NCBI GenBank assembly: GCA_014529385.2
Contig: CM043971.1
Coordinates: 98,599,985-98,659,984 of the forward strand
From: Adiantum capillus-veneris
Lineage: Eukaryota; Streptophyta; Polypodiopsida; Polypodiales; Pteridaceae
Direction: 5' to 3'
Length of the DNA: 60,000 bases
The translations under genes were made by a program, and so were the position numbers. The stretch's first letter is position 1. Each line of letters opens with the position of its first letter. Under the pieces are notes generated by a model. It did not search any database. It had not been told where the DNA came from and worked only from the letters and a program-made list of their open reading frames with translations. Positions 35,234 to 45,814 of the stretch are shown here, in pieces.

Positions 35234-35743
35234 CTAGAGTTCTACATTTATTGATGAGCTAAGATAAAACTGATGAGTTTTATCAATAAATACTTTCACA
35301 TTAGTACTATCACCTGGCTTTGCTGTCTCCAAGCAGCATAATTCCAACCTATTCACTCCACATGTCAAACACTCTCCCATCTGGCATTCCCTTCTATGGA
35401 AAACTGCATCTACGGGCTTTGGACAGAGAACAGACTCCCACATATGTGTGACACTTTTGAACATGTGATGTGAATCCAAGCAACCCTTGCTAATGTTCTC
35501 ACCTGGGACACACATACTACATGTACAATCACAACCTGCTCTATGCAGTCGAAAAGCACAAGAGCGCATGTGGTTCAGTGTGTCCTTCAAAAAGGACATT
35601 TGCACATGGTATTTGCAACAGCATGTGTATCTATCCTTCAGCCGCCTACAAAAGAATGGCTTCAACCTCTCAAACATTCTCATGCCAATCTTGCAATCTG
35701 GATGTTTTTCCTTGAATCTACGAAAGAACTCAACTTGCAACAT
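35234..35743 (-). pseudogene. Cysteine-rich, transposase-like protein fragment
   Basis: A 169-codon frame encodes a basic N-terminal helix (FFRRFKEKHPDCKIGMRMF), a Cys/His cluster (YTCCCKYHVQM), a further set of Cys pairs (GCDCTCSMCVPGE) and a late CQMGECLTCGVNRLE motif. The pattern (helical K-x-S/G-x-F segment, CxCxxH, then spaced Cys knuckles ahead of a missing catalytic part) resembles uncharacterised transposon-encoded proteins from seedless plants and invertebrates, as far as I can recall. The start is taken as the first ATG after a stop. Sequence at 35050-35230 on the same strand may continue it. The catalytic domain is not seen. Zinc binding is inferred from the Cys spacing. Confidence 0.5.
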
Positions 35744-35849
35744 CCAAATGATTATCAGTATTCATATTGCTAACTAGGACATCCAGCATTTTCATGAAAA
35801 CAAATCATAGTGTTAAATAGCACAATCAACAGCCTAATGTGCATGCAAT

Positions 35850-36600
35850 AGCATATGTTAACTAGCATAAAGAGTGTTAATTAGCATATATATTGTGTTT
35901 ACTAGGTAACTTTGTATGCTAGGTATAGCACAAGGCATGCTAACTAGCACAGACCATGTGCTAACTAGCATACTCATTAGGACACCCATCATGTTGTTGA
36001 GCACACTAGGTGTTAACTAATAGAAATTATGTTAATTAGCATACATCTTGTGCTAACTAGCTAACTTTGTATGCTAGGTAGAACACAAGGCATGCTAACT
36101 AGCATACTCCATATGCTAACTAGCATTCCCAGCCCACAGATGTTAGTTCTAACTAGCATAACCCTTGTCTTAAATAGCATACCCATCATGCTAGTGAGCA
36201 TACTAGGTGTTAACTAGCATAAGTGGTGTTAACTTGCATACCTTTTGTGTTGACCAACTAGCTCTATATGCTATTTATAACTCAAGGCGTGCTAACTAGC
36301 ATACTCCATATGCTACCTAGAAAAATCCATATGCTAACTAGCACAATCACTTTCTGTTAGACAATGTACTTATCATGCAATTGAGCATACTAGGTATGTA
36401 ACTAGCATACTAGGTAGGTTAACTAGCATCCCAGGTATGTTAATTAGCATACATGTTAACCAACTAGCTTTGTATGCTATTTAGAACCCAAGGCATGCTA
36501 ACTAGCATACTCCATATGCTAACTAGCACAGTCAATATGGTAACTAGCACAGTCCATATGATAACTAGCAAAAGTCTACAGATCAGTATGCTATTGATCA
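35850..36600. repeat. Palindrome array 3 (CTAACTAGCATA variant)
   Basis: Many copies of tatgctaactagcata-like and tgctaactagca motifs are spaced 20-60 bp. Here the centre is often CTAG in place of AATT, so this is a diverged sister of arrays 1 and 2. It lies between the HTH-like segment and the Cys-rich frame of the presumed transposon relic, in the position of an intron or internal non-coding region. Confidence 0.8.
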
Positions 36601-36799
36601 GCATATACAATGCAATGCATAAAAATGCATAAGTTATGGTACAAGTATTTGATTGATCACATGAGGCTCGTAGGAGGTGCACAAGGTGTTCTATGTACCT
36701 TTTCCTCCCCATCCTCTTTCGACAAACATCCTTCTTGTTCGATGAAACACGAGTCTCCACTTTTCAAAATGTGTAGATTAATTCCTTAATTTCATCTGT

Positions 36800-37060
36800 G
36801 ACAGGGCTATGACGATGCTGCTTGTGACATGCAACCAATGAAAACAATCAACCATCAACATCAGGCTTCGCCTATCGTGATCTCACCTTGTGCAAGGTGC
36901 GATGATTGACATTTAGGACCTTGGCAATTTTTGCAACATGCATGTTTTTCTTTGAATTCAACATCATCTACAATATTGCATTCTTCAAAAACAACTCCTC
37001 ATTAGAACTTGGCTGCTCGACGGTAGCCAGTGTGCTATGGACATTGTAGACAATTACAAT
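36800..37060 (-). pseudogene. HTH-like segment, possible N-terminus of the transposase-like relic
   Basis: The minus strand near 36960-36885 encodes KNMHVAKIAKVLNVNHRTL, which has the spacing and residue types of a resolvase/Psq-like helix-turn-helix (VAKIAKVLNVNHRTL). The frame is broken on both sides. Its strand and position, upstream of the Cys-rich frame, fit the DNA-binding end of a transposase. The evidence is short, so the assignment is tentative. Confidence 0.4.
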
Positions 37061-37688
37061 CTGTACAACAACCTCCCCCTCAAAAGACTCATCATGGATT
37101 GCCCGAACATGCGGATGTCGAGCAACAAGATTCTAGATTTCCCACTTTGCTTATGTACTAAGACCTTCAGTCCTACTCTTGAAAGCTCTCACAATCTTGG
37201 AGGAGATTTTCTTTTTCTCCTCATCGTTGAGGGCATGATGTTGTCGCTCAAATTTTATTTGTTTTTGGTCTCCTCTTTCTTACTCTCTCATATTATCTGA
37301 TTACAGAAAGAGCTAGATCTTGGGAGTTGTAATTCATTGCCTGTAGTGGCTCTCTTTCGCTTTTTCTTGAGAACTGTAGACGTGCATAATGTGTTACTTA
37401 CTTAAAATCACTTAAATGTATAGCTGTCAACACTTGATGTTGTAATACACACATACTATGAACAAATGCCCTCACAAAACTATAGATGTGACCAACAAAA
37501 CCAATGACTTCATTTGGAGGCAACACATAATATTTGCTTACCCCATCACATTACAGTACGGTTCCATTTCCAGCATTGGAGCTAGTGGCAATAATGTTGA
37601 CTGCTCGTCCATATCTGTAGGTTTGTGTCAGAATGAGAGAACGAGCTCAGCTTTGACAACTCATCTCTGAGGCAGGATGCTCGGCACA

Positions 37689-37690
<2 letters not shown>

Positions 37691-37758
<68 letters not shown>
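37691..37758. repeat. (GA)34 microsatellite
   Basis: Uninterrupted GA dinucleotides. Confidence 0.95.
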
Positions 37759-37760
<2 letters not shown>

Positions 37761-38195
37761 CCCCACGTCATCTTCAGTACTGAAAACAGAAGCACATGAT
37801 GAGGGAAAATAATTTTTTTATGGAACATTTGAAATTCAAAGTACTTGCCCATCTGTTTTCAGTATATGCTATCAAGCACAAGTCACTAGCACTGTCCAGG
37901 ACACATATTTAGTGACACATTAACATGCTTCTACCCAAACACCTATTCTTGTTGATGATCGTGCGCTCGATTTGAAGAGTGAACAAGATAAAGATTCCAT
38001 GAAGTTCAAAATCCTAACAAAAGCAACGCGTTTTGTACACACTAGAAAACACAAGGAATACCTCTAGGAGGCACATTAGTGGGAAGAAGCACCAACCTTT
38101 ATTGAACACAATCAAACAACATAAGGAACCCTAACCTAATTATTTGCACTCCCCTAGAGAGTCAAGGGAATAGGATGTTGTAGAGATGGGGAGGT
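37759..38195. other. Flank without recognised feature
   Basis: Unique within the window. It ends in the aaccc target site of chromovirus 2. No coding region or RNA is recognised. Confidence 0.4.
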
Positions 38196-38684
38196 AACCC
38201 TGTCAAAATAATCAATATCTAATTCTCCTAAATGATTTTCTCATGTTAAACTGATCATTTAATATCGGGAAGTGCCAGGGGAGAAAAAGCTAGAATATTG
38301 GTTAAGCTAGCAGACCGGCCACTATAGGGATCCAAAGGAGGGAAAATAGGGATCCAAAGGGGGGGCTTTCGACAAAAGAGCCATGTGCAACAATGGCCTA
38401 AAAAGACCCTAAGGTTCAGACCATTAAGACTTCCAAAATGCTAAGGTTCCAAAATTCAAAGGTTGTGTCCAAAGGTCAACCATAGGGGAATTGGATGCTT
38501 TGTGTGTGTCCAAAAAAGTCTTTGCACATCTCTACATAGGAGGGGGCGAGTCTAGCATGTAGGGGATGAGAGAGAAAGCCACACACACACAAGCTCCGTT
38601 TACACAAAGGGAATGAGGGACACATGTCAGCTCACTAAGCCAGATGCCCACAAGGTGTACCCAATTCCTATTGGATGGCCTTGG

Positions 38685-38990
38685 AGGTGGACCAATGATA
38701 ATTAGGCTAGAGTAAATCTAGTTTAATTAATTTAAAAACACTTAATAAAAGAACCAATGAGAATTAAGTCCTCTAGAAGACTATTGGACAGTCTCCCAAG
38801 GGGTCCAATGAGCATTCAGCAGCCCAATGGCTTGCCTGATTCCTATTGGCCAAGAGGAAAAGGGGTCCAATCAGAGTTTAGTTGAATTATTAAATTACCC
38901 AAAGCTCTCACAAAAGGGGAAAGGGGGACATATGTCAGAAGGCTATCACTTATGCTACTTAATAGTCATTGGCTAGCCCTGGGGAGGTCC
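38685..38990 (+). promoter_or_regulatory. CCAAT-box cluster in the chromovirus U3
   Basis: Motifs such as ggaccaatgata, gaaccaatgagaatt, ggtccaatgagcatt, gcccaatgg, ggtccaatcag and gtccaatggg recur every 20-60 bp. Matching motifs occur in the LTRs of chromovirus 1. CCAAT is the NF-Y binding core; regulation of the element by it is inferred. Confidence 0.55.
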
Positions 38991-39436
38991 AATGGGAGGA
39001 TAGCAAGAGCAATTAGCAAGAGGGCTCGCCCAAGAGAGAGAGAGGGGGCTGATTTTTGCAAGGAATTATCACACGCACACTCTCACACAGTCTATGTGAG
39101 AAGCAAGAAAAAGACTATCTCTTCCCAAGCTTTAATGGAGAGCTCATCACCTACTCCAAGCTTGTGAGATAGAAGCCTACATCGACACACTCTTGGCACG
39201 TGGATGCAAATCCAACCAAGAGCCAAGCTTCAATGCATGCTCATCTCCTCTACCATGCTAATTACTAAGCTAAGCTATGCTAATATGAGTGATTATGTGA
39301 GGAGATGTACATCTTTCTTGTAAGATACTCCTTCTTCCTCTCAATCTACTCTCATACCCTGCTAGCTCTCACTATCTTCGAAGGTGTGTGAGGTCTTGGG
39401 TCTCAGACCGGGGATAATTGATGTTGTGTTTGCTAA

Positions 39437-39649
39437 GTGTTTTTCTTAGTGCATGAAGCTTTCATCTTCATTGCACTAGCTAGTCTTGAAGGAACACAAA
39501 GAATTGTATTGTACAATGTCTCTCTTGATGGGAGAAACCATAATACAAAGCCTTTTGGAGGGGGGACTGACTCCATGCAAATCCGGTCCTCAACTGTTGT
39601 CAATAGCTTAATTTCTCTCTGTTTTGAAAGTATTGTTCATGCTATCTAA
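39437..39649 (+). CDS. 70-codon LTR-encoded frame (conserved in three LTRs)
   Basis: A frame beginning MFFLVHEAFIFIALASLEG and containing LYNVSLDGRNHNTKPFGG is open and equal in length in this LTR, at 44229-44441 and at 28731-28943 (minus). The N-terminal half is hydrophobic. I know no matching family. Conservation of the frame may simply reflect recent shared descent of the LTRs. Confidence 0.25.
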   Translation: MFFLVHEAFIFIALASLEGTQRIVLYNVSLDGRNHNTKPFGGGTDSMQIRSSTVVNSLISLCFESIVHAI

Positions 39650-39787
39650 CTAGGTGTTATGCTTTTTGTTGCTCTCTCCACCCAAGCACTCTTGTAATTC
39701 TCATTAGGAATCTATTCTAATGAAATGCCCACTATGCTCATGCTAATTTCCGCTACACACAAGTTTTTAGGCCATTAAATGTTACAT

Positions 39788-39799
39788 TGGTATCAGAGC
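39788..39799 (+). other. Primer-binding site of chromovirus 2 (tRNA-iMet)
   Basis: tggtatcagagc one base after the 5' LTR, complementary to initiator tRNA-Met. Confidence 0.95.
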
Positions 39800-40203
39800 A
39801 CAAGGTTTCTCTTTTCTTGCTCAATAAGGGAGGTCCCCAAGCTAGCTATAAATGGTTGGTATTATTAATTGCGTGTGAGTAAGTAGAATAGGGATTTTTC
39901 AGCCTTGCAGTGCGCCTGCCTTCGTGCAGTTAACGGAGCATCACCGTCGAGAGCTATGGTCTTAATAGTGGATTCCTACGGGGCTTGCCTAAGGCTTAAC
40001 CACTATTGAGCTATTAGAAGCATGACAAGAGCCGCTGTTGTTTTGGTGTTGAAAGACCCTCTCTTCTCTTCCTTGAAATTAATGGTATTCGAGCCACGGG
40101 TACAGTAGCTTGAGTGCTTTTTCTAAAAGGGTAAAGAGGAGTAGCAACTATGGCTTGAAGTCCCAAAGTACACCTAAAAATTTTACACCTAAAAGTTGTT
40201 AGA

Positions 40204-42990
40204 ATGGCTGACAATAGTAAAGAGAGTGAAATTAAGGTTGATAACTTTGATTTTGCTAATGAGCAAGCTACTAATGATGCTCCGGTGCTTGTTAACTATC
40301 TTGTTTCTAGGCTTCAACAAGCCATGGGCAATCCATCTCTCCAAAGTGAAGTGCAACGGCGGCTCCGTGCTCACGGGATTCTCCAAGCTCATCACCATGA
40401 TGAGAGAACACATAGGAAGCCTCCTTGTGAGACTTCCAAAAGAGGTCTCTCTCCGATTTGGGAAGAAGAAGAGAATCCATACGAAGGGCTCAAGAATTTA
40501 CTTATTGATGATGCATCTCCTTCCCAAACGAGAAATCAAGAGCCTCCACTGAAGGAACGAGAAAGAAGTGAGTCTCCCACCACCTCGGCGAAGATGGCTC
40601 CACGAAGACAGCGGGCTAAATGCTCTCCATCACCACCAAAGCGGAGAAGACCATCACACTCTTCTCCACACCATAATTCAAAGAGGGATAATAAAAATCA
40701 AGAGAAGAAAAAGGCGAGAAAGAGGACACCCTCTTCTCCATCTTCTTCATCCTCTTCCTCTTATGAAAGTGATGGTGAAGACGACGAAGATCAAGACAAG
40801 AAAAAGGCGAAAAAGAGGTCACCCTCTTCTCCACCTTCTTCAAATTCTTCACCTTCTGAAGAAAGTGATGGTGCAACCTTTGAACCATCAAAAAGAAGAG
40901 GCCATAGGAAATCCTATGCCGCGTGGAAGAGGTCATCCAAGCTGAAGAAGTTCAAAGAGGGAGGGAAGAGCATCTCTTTCCTTACCTATGATGGCACCTT
41001 TGGTGCTATGGACAAAGTCTTGGCCTTTATCCAACAGTTTGATGCGGCGTTTGGAGATGAGGGCTTCACGGAGTCCTCTAAGCTACGCCATGTAGCTATG
41101 CACTTTCAAAAGTCCGCCAGGCAATGGTGGTCTAGCCTACGAGCCAACGGTGAAGCTCCACGAACATGGAAAGCTTTAAGAGCTTCCATTATGAAGCAGT
41201 TTTTGGCCACCGATGCCAAAGACAAAGTACTCACCGAATGGCGAAGCTTAAAGCTCTCTCCCTATGAATCCATCCACAAATATGTAGACAAGTTTTGGGA
41301 CCTACAACTCAAAGCCACTGTCTTCAAAAAGTTGGATTTTGGAGAGCAAAAGCAACAATTTTGTGCGGGCTTAATCGAAGAAATGGCGGAGTGTGTCAAC
41401 TCCCAAAGGCCACGTACCATATCGGCGGTAATACACCATACTATGGTGGCCTCTCGAACCAATTTCCAAACGGGGGCTAAAAGAAATAATAAGCCCACGG
41501 AAAACAAGGGTTCCAACGAGCCTAAGGGGAAGGACAATGTCCAAAAGTCTCCTAAGGGCAACTCCAACAAAGCTAAAGAGAAGGGAGTTTACAAAGGTAA
41601 AAAAAAACTCTCTCCTGAAGAGCTTGAGCGTTATCGCAAGGATAACCGGTGTTTCAAGTGCGGCCAACAAGGGCATGCGTACCGCGCTTGTCTCCAAAAG
41701 AACAACCGCCAAGATTCTCCTAGAGCTTCCTTGGTTGAAATCCAAGAGGAGGAGACTCACCAAACTCATCACAAACGATATCCTCTATGCCATGCTTGGA
41801 GAAAGGTAAGAGAACATGATGCTTTTATTCTCTTTGACCCTGGTTCTACTCACAATTTTATATCTATAGAGTTGGCCACCAAGCTAGGCATACAAGCCTA
41901 CGAGATGGGAGATGTCCTACCCGCAGACAGTGCTTTCAAGGGGCAAGAAGATTTAGTCACTCCCTTAATCGGGAAATTGAGGCTTCATGTCCAAAACTAT
42001 GTGGACAAAGAGGACTTCTTTATCTCTCCTCTCAAGCATGAGGATGTAATCCTAGGGGCACCATGGTTTGATCGCCTGGCTACCAATGTTAAATTCCCTG
42101 AAAGGAGAATCTCCTTTAAGTTTAGGGAAAAATACATGTATATAGATGCTAAGGAAATGGGTAACACTATCCCCATTGTACATACACCAGCTTTCAACAA
42201 GTCAATAAAGAGCTCTATTTCCGTGTACATGATTTTTGTTAAAGATTCTCAAAATGAACCTAATGCTTTAGCAAAAGAAAATAAAAGCAACCAAAAGGAA
42301 TTAGAGCTATCCAAATTTCTCAAGGGGTTTCAAGATGTTTTTATTGACGACATCCCTTGTGAGCTACCTCCTAAACGAGGTAATGATGACCATGCAATTG
42401 AACTTCTTCCAGGAAGTTCATCGCCTAACAAACCTCCTTATAGAGTTTCTCAAGCTCAACAAGAGGAGATTATGCGGCAAGTGCATGAGTTAGTTGAGAA
42501 GGGCATGGTTAGGCCTAGCTCATCTCCATTTTGCTCACCTGTGCTATTAGTGCAAAAGAAAGACGGCACATATCGTATGTGTGTCGACTATAGAGCACTA
42601 AATAGGATCACTATCAAGAACAGGTTTCCCGTTCCACGGGTAGAAGACCTATTTGATAAGCTACAAGGATCGAGCTACTTCAGTAGGATTGACCTAAAAA
42701 GTGGCTATCATCAAATAAGGATAGTTGATCAAGACATTGTAAAGACCGCATTTCGCACCACATTTGGTCTTTATGAATACATTGTCATGCCTTTTGGCTT
42801 GACCAATGCACCAGCCACATTCAACCGCTTGATGGAGAAGCTGTTCATGCCTTATCGAACCTTCACTGGAGTGTTCTTTGATGATATTATCATCTACTCT
42901 AATTCATTAGACGAACACAAGCAACACCTCCATGTAATATTTCAAGTTTTGAGAGAGAATAAACTTTATGTTAATCCAAAAGAAAAGTGA
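40204..42990 (+). pseudogene. Gag-pol of chromovirus 2, truncated in reverse transcriptase
   Basis: This is a 928-codon uninterrupted frame. Residues 1-170 are an N-terminal region with Arg/Ser/Pro tracts; 170-240 are Lys/Ser/Glu low complexity. The gag core spans about 255-415 (QWWSSLRANGEA near 315). A CCHC zinc knuckle lies near 482 (CFKCGQQGHAYRAC), the protease site near 544 (LFDPGSTHNFIS), and reverse transcriptase from about 759 with VDYRALN, MPFGLTNAPATF and the catalytic FFDDIIIYS near 891. Compared with chromovirus 1, one extra A in an A-rich run near 42978 shifts the frame to the stop at 42990. The shifted remainder goes on to QYLGHIISQDGFQM before the deletion joins the polypurine tract. 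The start is the ATG also used by chromovirus 1. Family elements are usually about 1,400-1,600 codons, so roughly half of pol is missing. Confidence 0.95.
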
Positions 42991-43051
42991 ATTTTTCTTG
43001 CAAGAGATTCAGTATTTAGGTCACATTATCTCTCAAGATGGCATCCAAATG

Positions 43052-43060
43052 GAGAGGTAA
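43052..43060 (+). other. Polypurine tract and deletion junction of chromovirus 2
   Basis: gagaggtaa directly before the 3' LTR. The sequence to its left (ggcatccaaatgg) belongs to reverse transcriptase, so the internal deletion ends here. Confidence 0.8.
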
Positions 43061-44578
43061 TGTCATAATAATCAATATCTAATTCTCCTAAATGATTTTC
43101 TCATGTTAAACTGATCATTTAATATGGGGAAGTGCCAGGGGAGAAAAAGCTAGAATATTGGTTAAGCTAGCAGACCGGCCTCAGTAGGGATCCAAAGGGG
43201 GGAAAATAGGGATCCAAAGGGGGGGCCATCTGCAAAAGCGCCGTGTGCAACAATGGGATAAAAAGACCCTACGGTTCAGCCCATTAAGACTTCCAAAATG
43301 CTAAGGTTCCAAAATTCAAAGGTTGTGTCCAAAGGTCAACCATAGGGGAATTGGATGCTTTGTGTGTGTCCAAAAAAGTCTTTGCACATCCCTACATAGG
43401 AGGGGGCGAGCCTAGCATGTAGGGGATGAGAGAGAAAGCCACACACACACACACACACAAGCTCCCTTTACACTAAGGGAATGAGGGACACATGTCAGCT
43501 CCCTAGGCCAGATGCCCACAAGGTGTACCCAATTCCTATTGGATGGCCTTGGAGGTGGACCAATGAGAATTAGGCTAGAGTAAATCTATTTTAATTAATT
43601 TAAAAACACTTAATAAAAGAACCAATGAGAATTAAGTCCTCTAGAAGACTATTATAAAAGAACCAATGAGAATTAAGTCCTCTAGAAGACTATTGGACAG
43701 TCTCCCAAGGGGTCCAATGAGCATTCAGCATTAAGGCTATCATTTATGCTGCTTAATAGTCATTGGCTAGCCCTGGGGAGGTCCAATGGGAGGATAGCAA
43801 GAGCAATTAGCAAGAGGGCTCGCCCAAGAGAGAGAGGGGGCTGATTTTTGCAAGGAATTATCACACGCACACTCTCACACAGTCTATGTGAGAAGCAAGA
43901 AAAAGACTATCTCTTCCCAAGCTTTAATGGAGAGCTCATCACCTACTCCAAGCTTGTGAGATAGAAGCCTACATCGACACACTCTTGGCATGTGGATGCA
44001 AATCCAACCAAGAGCCAAGCTTCAATGCATGCTCATCTCCTCTACCATGCTAATTACTAAGCTAAGCTATGCTAATATGAGTGATTATGTGAGGAGATGT
44101 ACATCTTTCTCGTAAGATACTCCTTCTTCCTCTCAATCTACTCTCATACCCTGCTAGCTCTCACCATCTTCGAAGGTTTGTGAGGTCTTGGGTCTGAGAC
44201 CGGGGATAATTGATGTTGTGTTTGCTAAGTGTTTTGCTTAGTGCATGAAGCTTTCATCTTCATTGCACTAGCTAGTCTTGAAGGAACACAAAGAATTGTA
44301 TTGTACAATGTCTCTCTTGATGGGAGAAACCATAATACAAAGCCTTTTGGAGGGGGGACCGGCTCCATGCAAATCCGGTCCTCAACTGTTGTCAATAGCT
44401 TAATTTCTCTCTCTTTTGAAAGTATTGTTCATGCTATCTAACTAGGTGTTATGCTTTTTGTTGCTCTCTCCACCCAAGAACTCTTGTAATTCTCATTAGG
44501 AATCTATTCTAATGAAATGCCCACTATGTTCATGCTAATTTCCGCTACACACAAGTTTTTAGGCCATTAAATGTTACA
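43061..44578 (+). repeat. 3' LTR of chromovirus 2 (1518 bp)
   Basis: Direct repeat of the 5' LTR with two private changes: a tandem duplication of about 41 bp (43613-43694) and a deletion of about 115 bp near 43731 that matches 38823-38938 of the 5' LTR. It also carries the 70-codon frame at 44229-44441. Confidence 0.95.
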
Positions 44579-44639
44579 AACCCTAAGGCTAAACCCCTAT
44601 CCTTGTCATCATTAAGAAAATCAAAGCATCATTTGTGAG

Positions 44640-44939
44640 ACGATACGTGCCATCCGTGTAATCATGTAACTATGTCACTAGGCGTCTGTAGTCATCTTGG
44701 TCAAGAGGGTAAGCTTGTGCAATCAGAGGGATGTCCTCTACTAAGTATGGATTAGTCATAGTCAAGAGACGTATCAGCCATTCTAACTCCTCGAAATTCC
44801 TTTTACATGCAAGCGTATCTACTGAATCCCATTCACATGCAAGCAGCGGGTAGACTAGGTGAGACACTTGTGAAAAGTAAAGAGAGTACCTCTCACCCAA
44901 GGTAGGAGTGGATGACTCTAGAGTATTAGCCAAATTCTG
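44640..44939 (-). pseudogene. Unrecognised coding fragment with a possible splice acceptor
   Basis: The minus strand from 44939 encodes ANTLESSTPTLGERYSLYF and continues through FEELEWLIRLLTMTNPYLV and DQDDYRRLVT. A stop follows, and the same frame is then open again for some 26 codons. Directly upstream the strand reads ctgtgtgtacag, a pyrimidine-rich AG that could be a 3' splice site. The composition looks like true coding sequence, but I recognise no family. It may be a host exon or the tail of the retroelement to its right. Confidence 0.3.
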
Positions 44940-45750
44940 TACACACAGATAGATGATGATTAGTGTGCAAATATTATAAGGGTCATGTCAAAAGGTCGTT
45001 TTCTTGTGCATAATGTGTTTTCATGATTTTGGATCATGTACTAGAGCTTGTAGGTTTCCAGCTTTTTGTTTGGTGGCTCTTGCTCTTTTACTTTTTTATT
45101 TTTATTTTTTTGAGTATAGGGCTATATATATACATTCCCTAAGATTGGGAGATTGAGAGGTCAGGGAGAAAAATTAAGAGGGGAGCAAGTGAATGATGGA
45201 TGTCAACAAACACTCCCCACTTCCTTGGATAGATCATACCTTTTGGAATGATTTCATCACCTTTTAAAACCAATTGTTCCAAGTTGTTATGGGTGAAGAC
45301 TTTGACCAATAGTTTTCGACCACCCTAGGCATTTCATCTAGTTCCAAGGGTGGTAAGGTACACTCCCATGATTTTATTTTCAATGTTGTTGTAGGTGGTG
45401 AACTTACAATGGGAGGTGCAAACTCTTTCTTTTTTGTATGGATATGTACAATGGTAGGTGGAGGTTGTGTTGAAGCTTTTATTTTTGTATATAAACTACA
45501 TGAAGAGCAAGAAGCTTCTTTTTTTTTCTATGGTTGAGCTGAGCAAAACAAACCTTTCTCGCTTGGGTACCCAAACTAGCTCCGGATCAAGTATATAGTG
45601 CTCTGTGATCTTTCATTTCCCACGATCTTCAATCGGCCTTATTGTCATAGGATTTGACACACACGGGTCAGGTGACAAGTAACAACACAATTTACATTTA
45701 CATTTTGGCACCCAAATTTAATCATTCCCTTTATAGTAGCCTTGGTCTTC
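44940..45750. other. Unassigned sequence left of the Tat-like element
   Basis: Contains T-rich low complexity near 45090-45115 and no recognised reading frame. A 3' LTR for the Tat-like element would be expected about here, but no repeat of 56850-57550 is visible. Confidence 0.35.
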
Positions 45751-45814
45751 CAATAGTCTTTTAGGAATCCAACGCAATGTTTTCTTACCTTTCTCGGAGT
45801 GAGTGGGGCCTTTC

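Larger units (their letters stand above)
38201..39786 (+). repeat. 5' LTR of chromovirus 2 (1586 bp)
   Basis: Begins TGTCAAAATAATCAATATC and ends AAATGTTACA. U3 has at least six CCAAT motifs on either strand between 38685 and 38990. A 70-codon frame occupies 39437-39649. Confidence 0.95.
38201..44578 (+). mobile_element. Ty3/gypsy chromovirus 2 (plus strand), internally deleted
   Basis: Two LTRs (38201-39786, 43061-44578) with TG...CA ends are flanked by a perfect target duplication aaccc (38196-38200, 44579-44583). A tRNA-iMet primer site and a polypurine tract are present. The coding region retains gag, zinc knuckle, protease and most of reverse transcriptase; RNase H, integrase and chromodomain are deleted up to the polypurine tract. 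It is close kin to chromovirus 1, in the opposite orientation 8 kb away. It could only move with enzymes from another copy. Confidence 0.95.
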
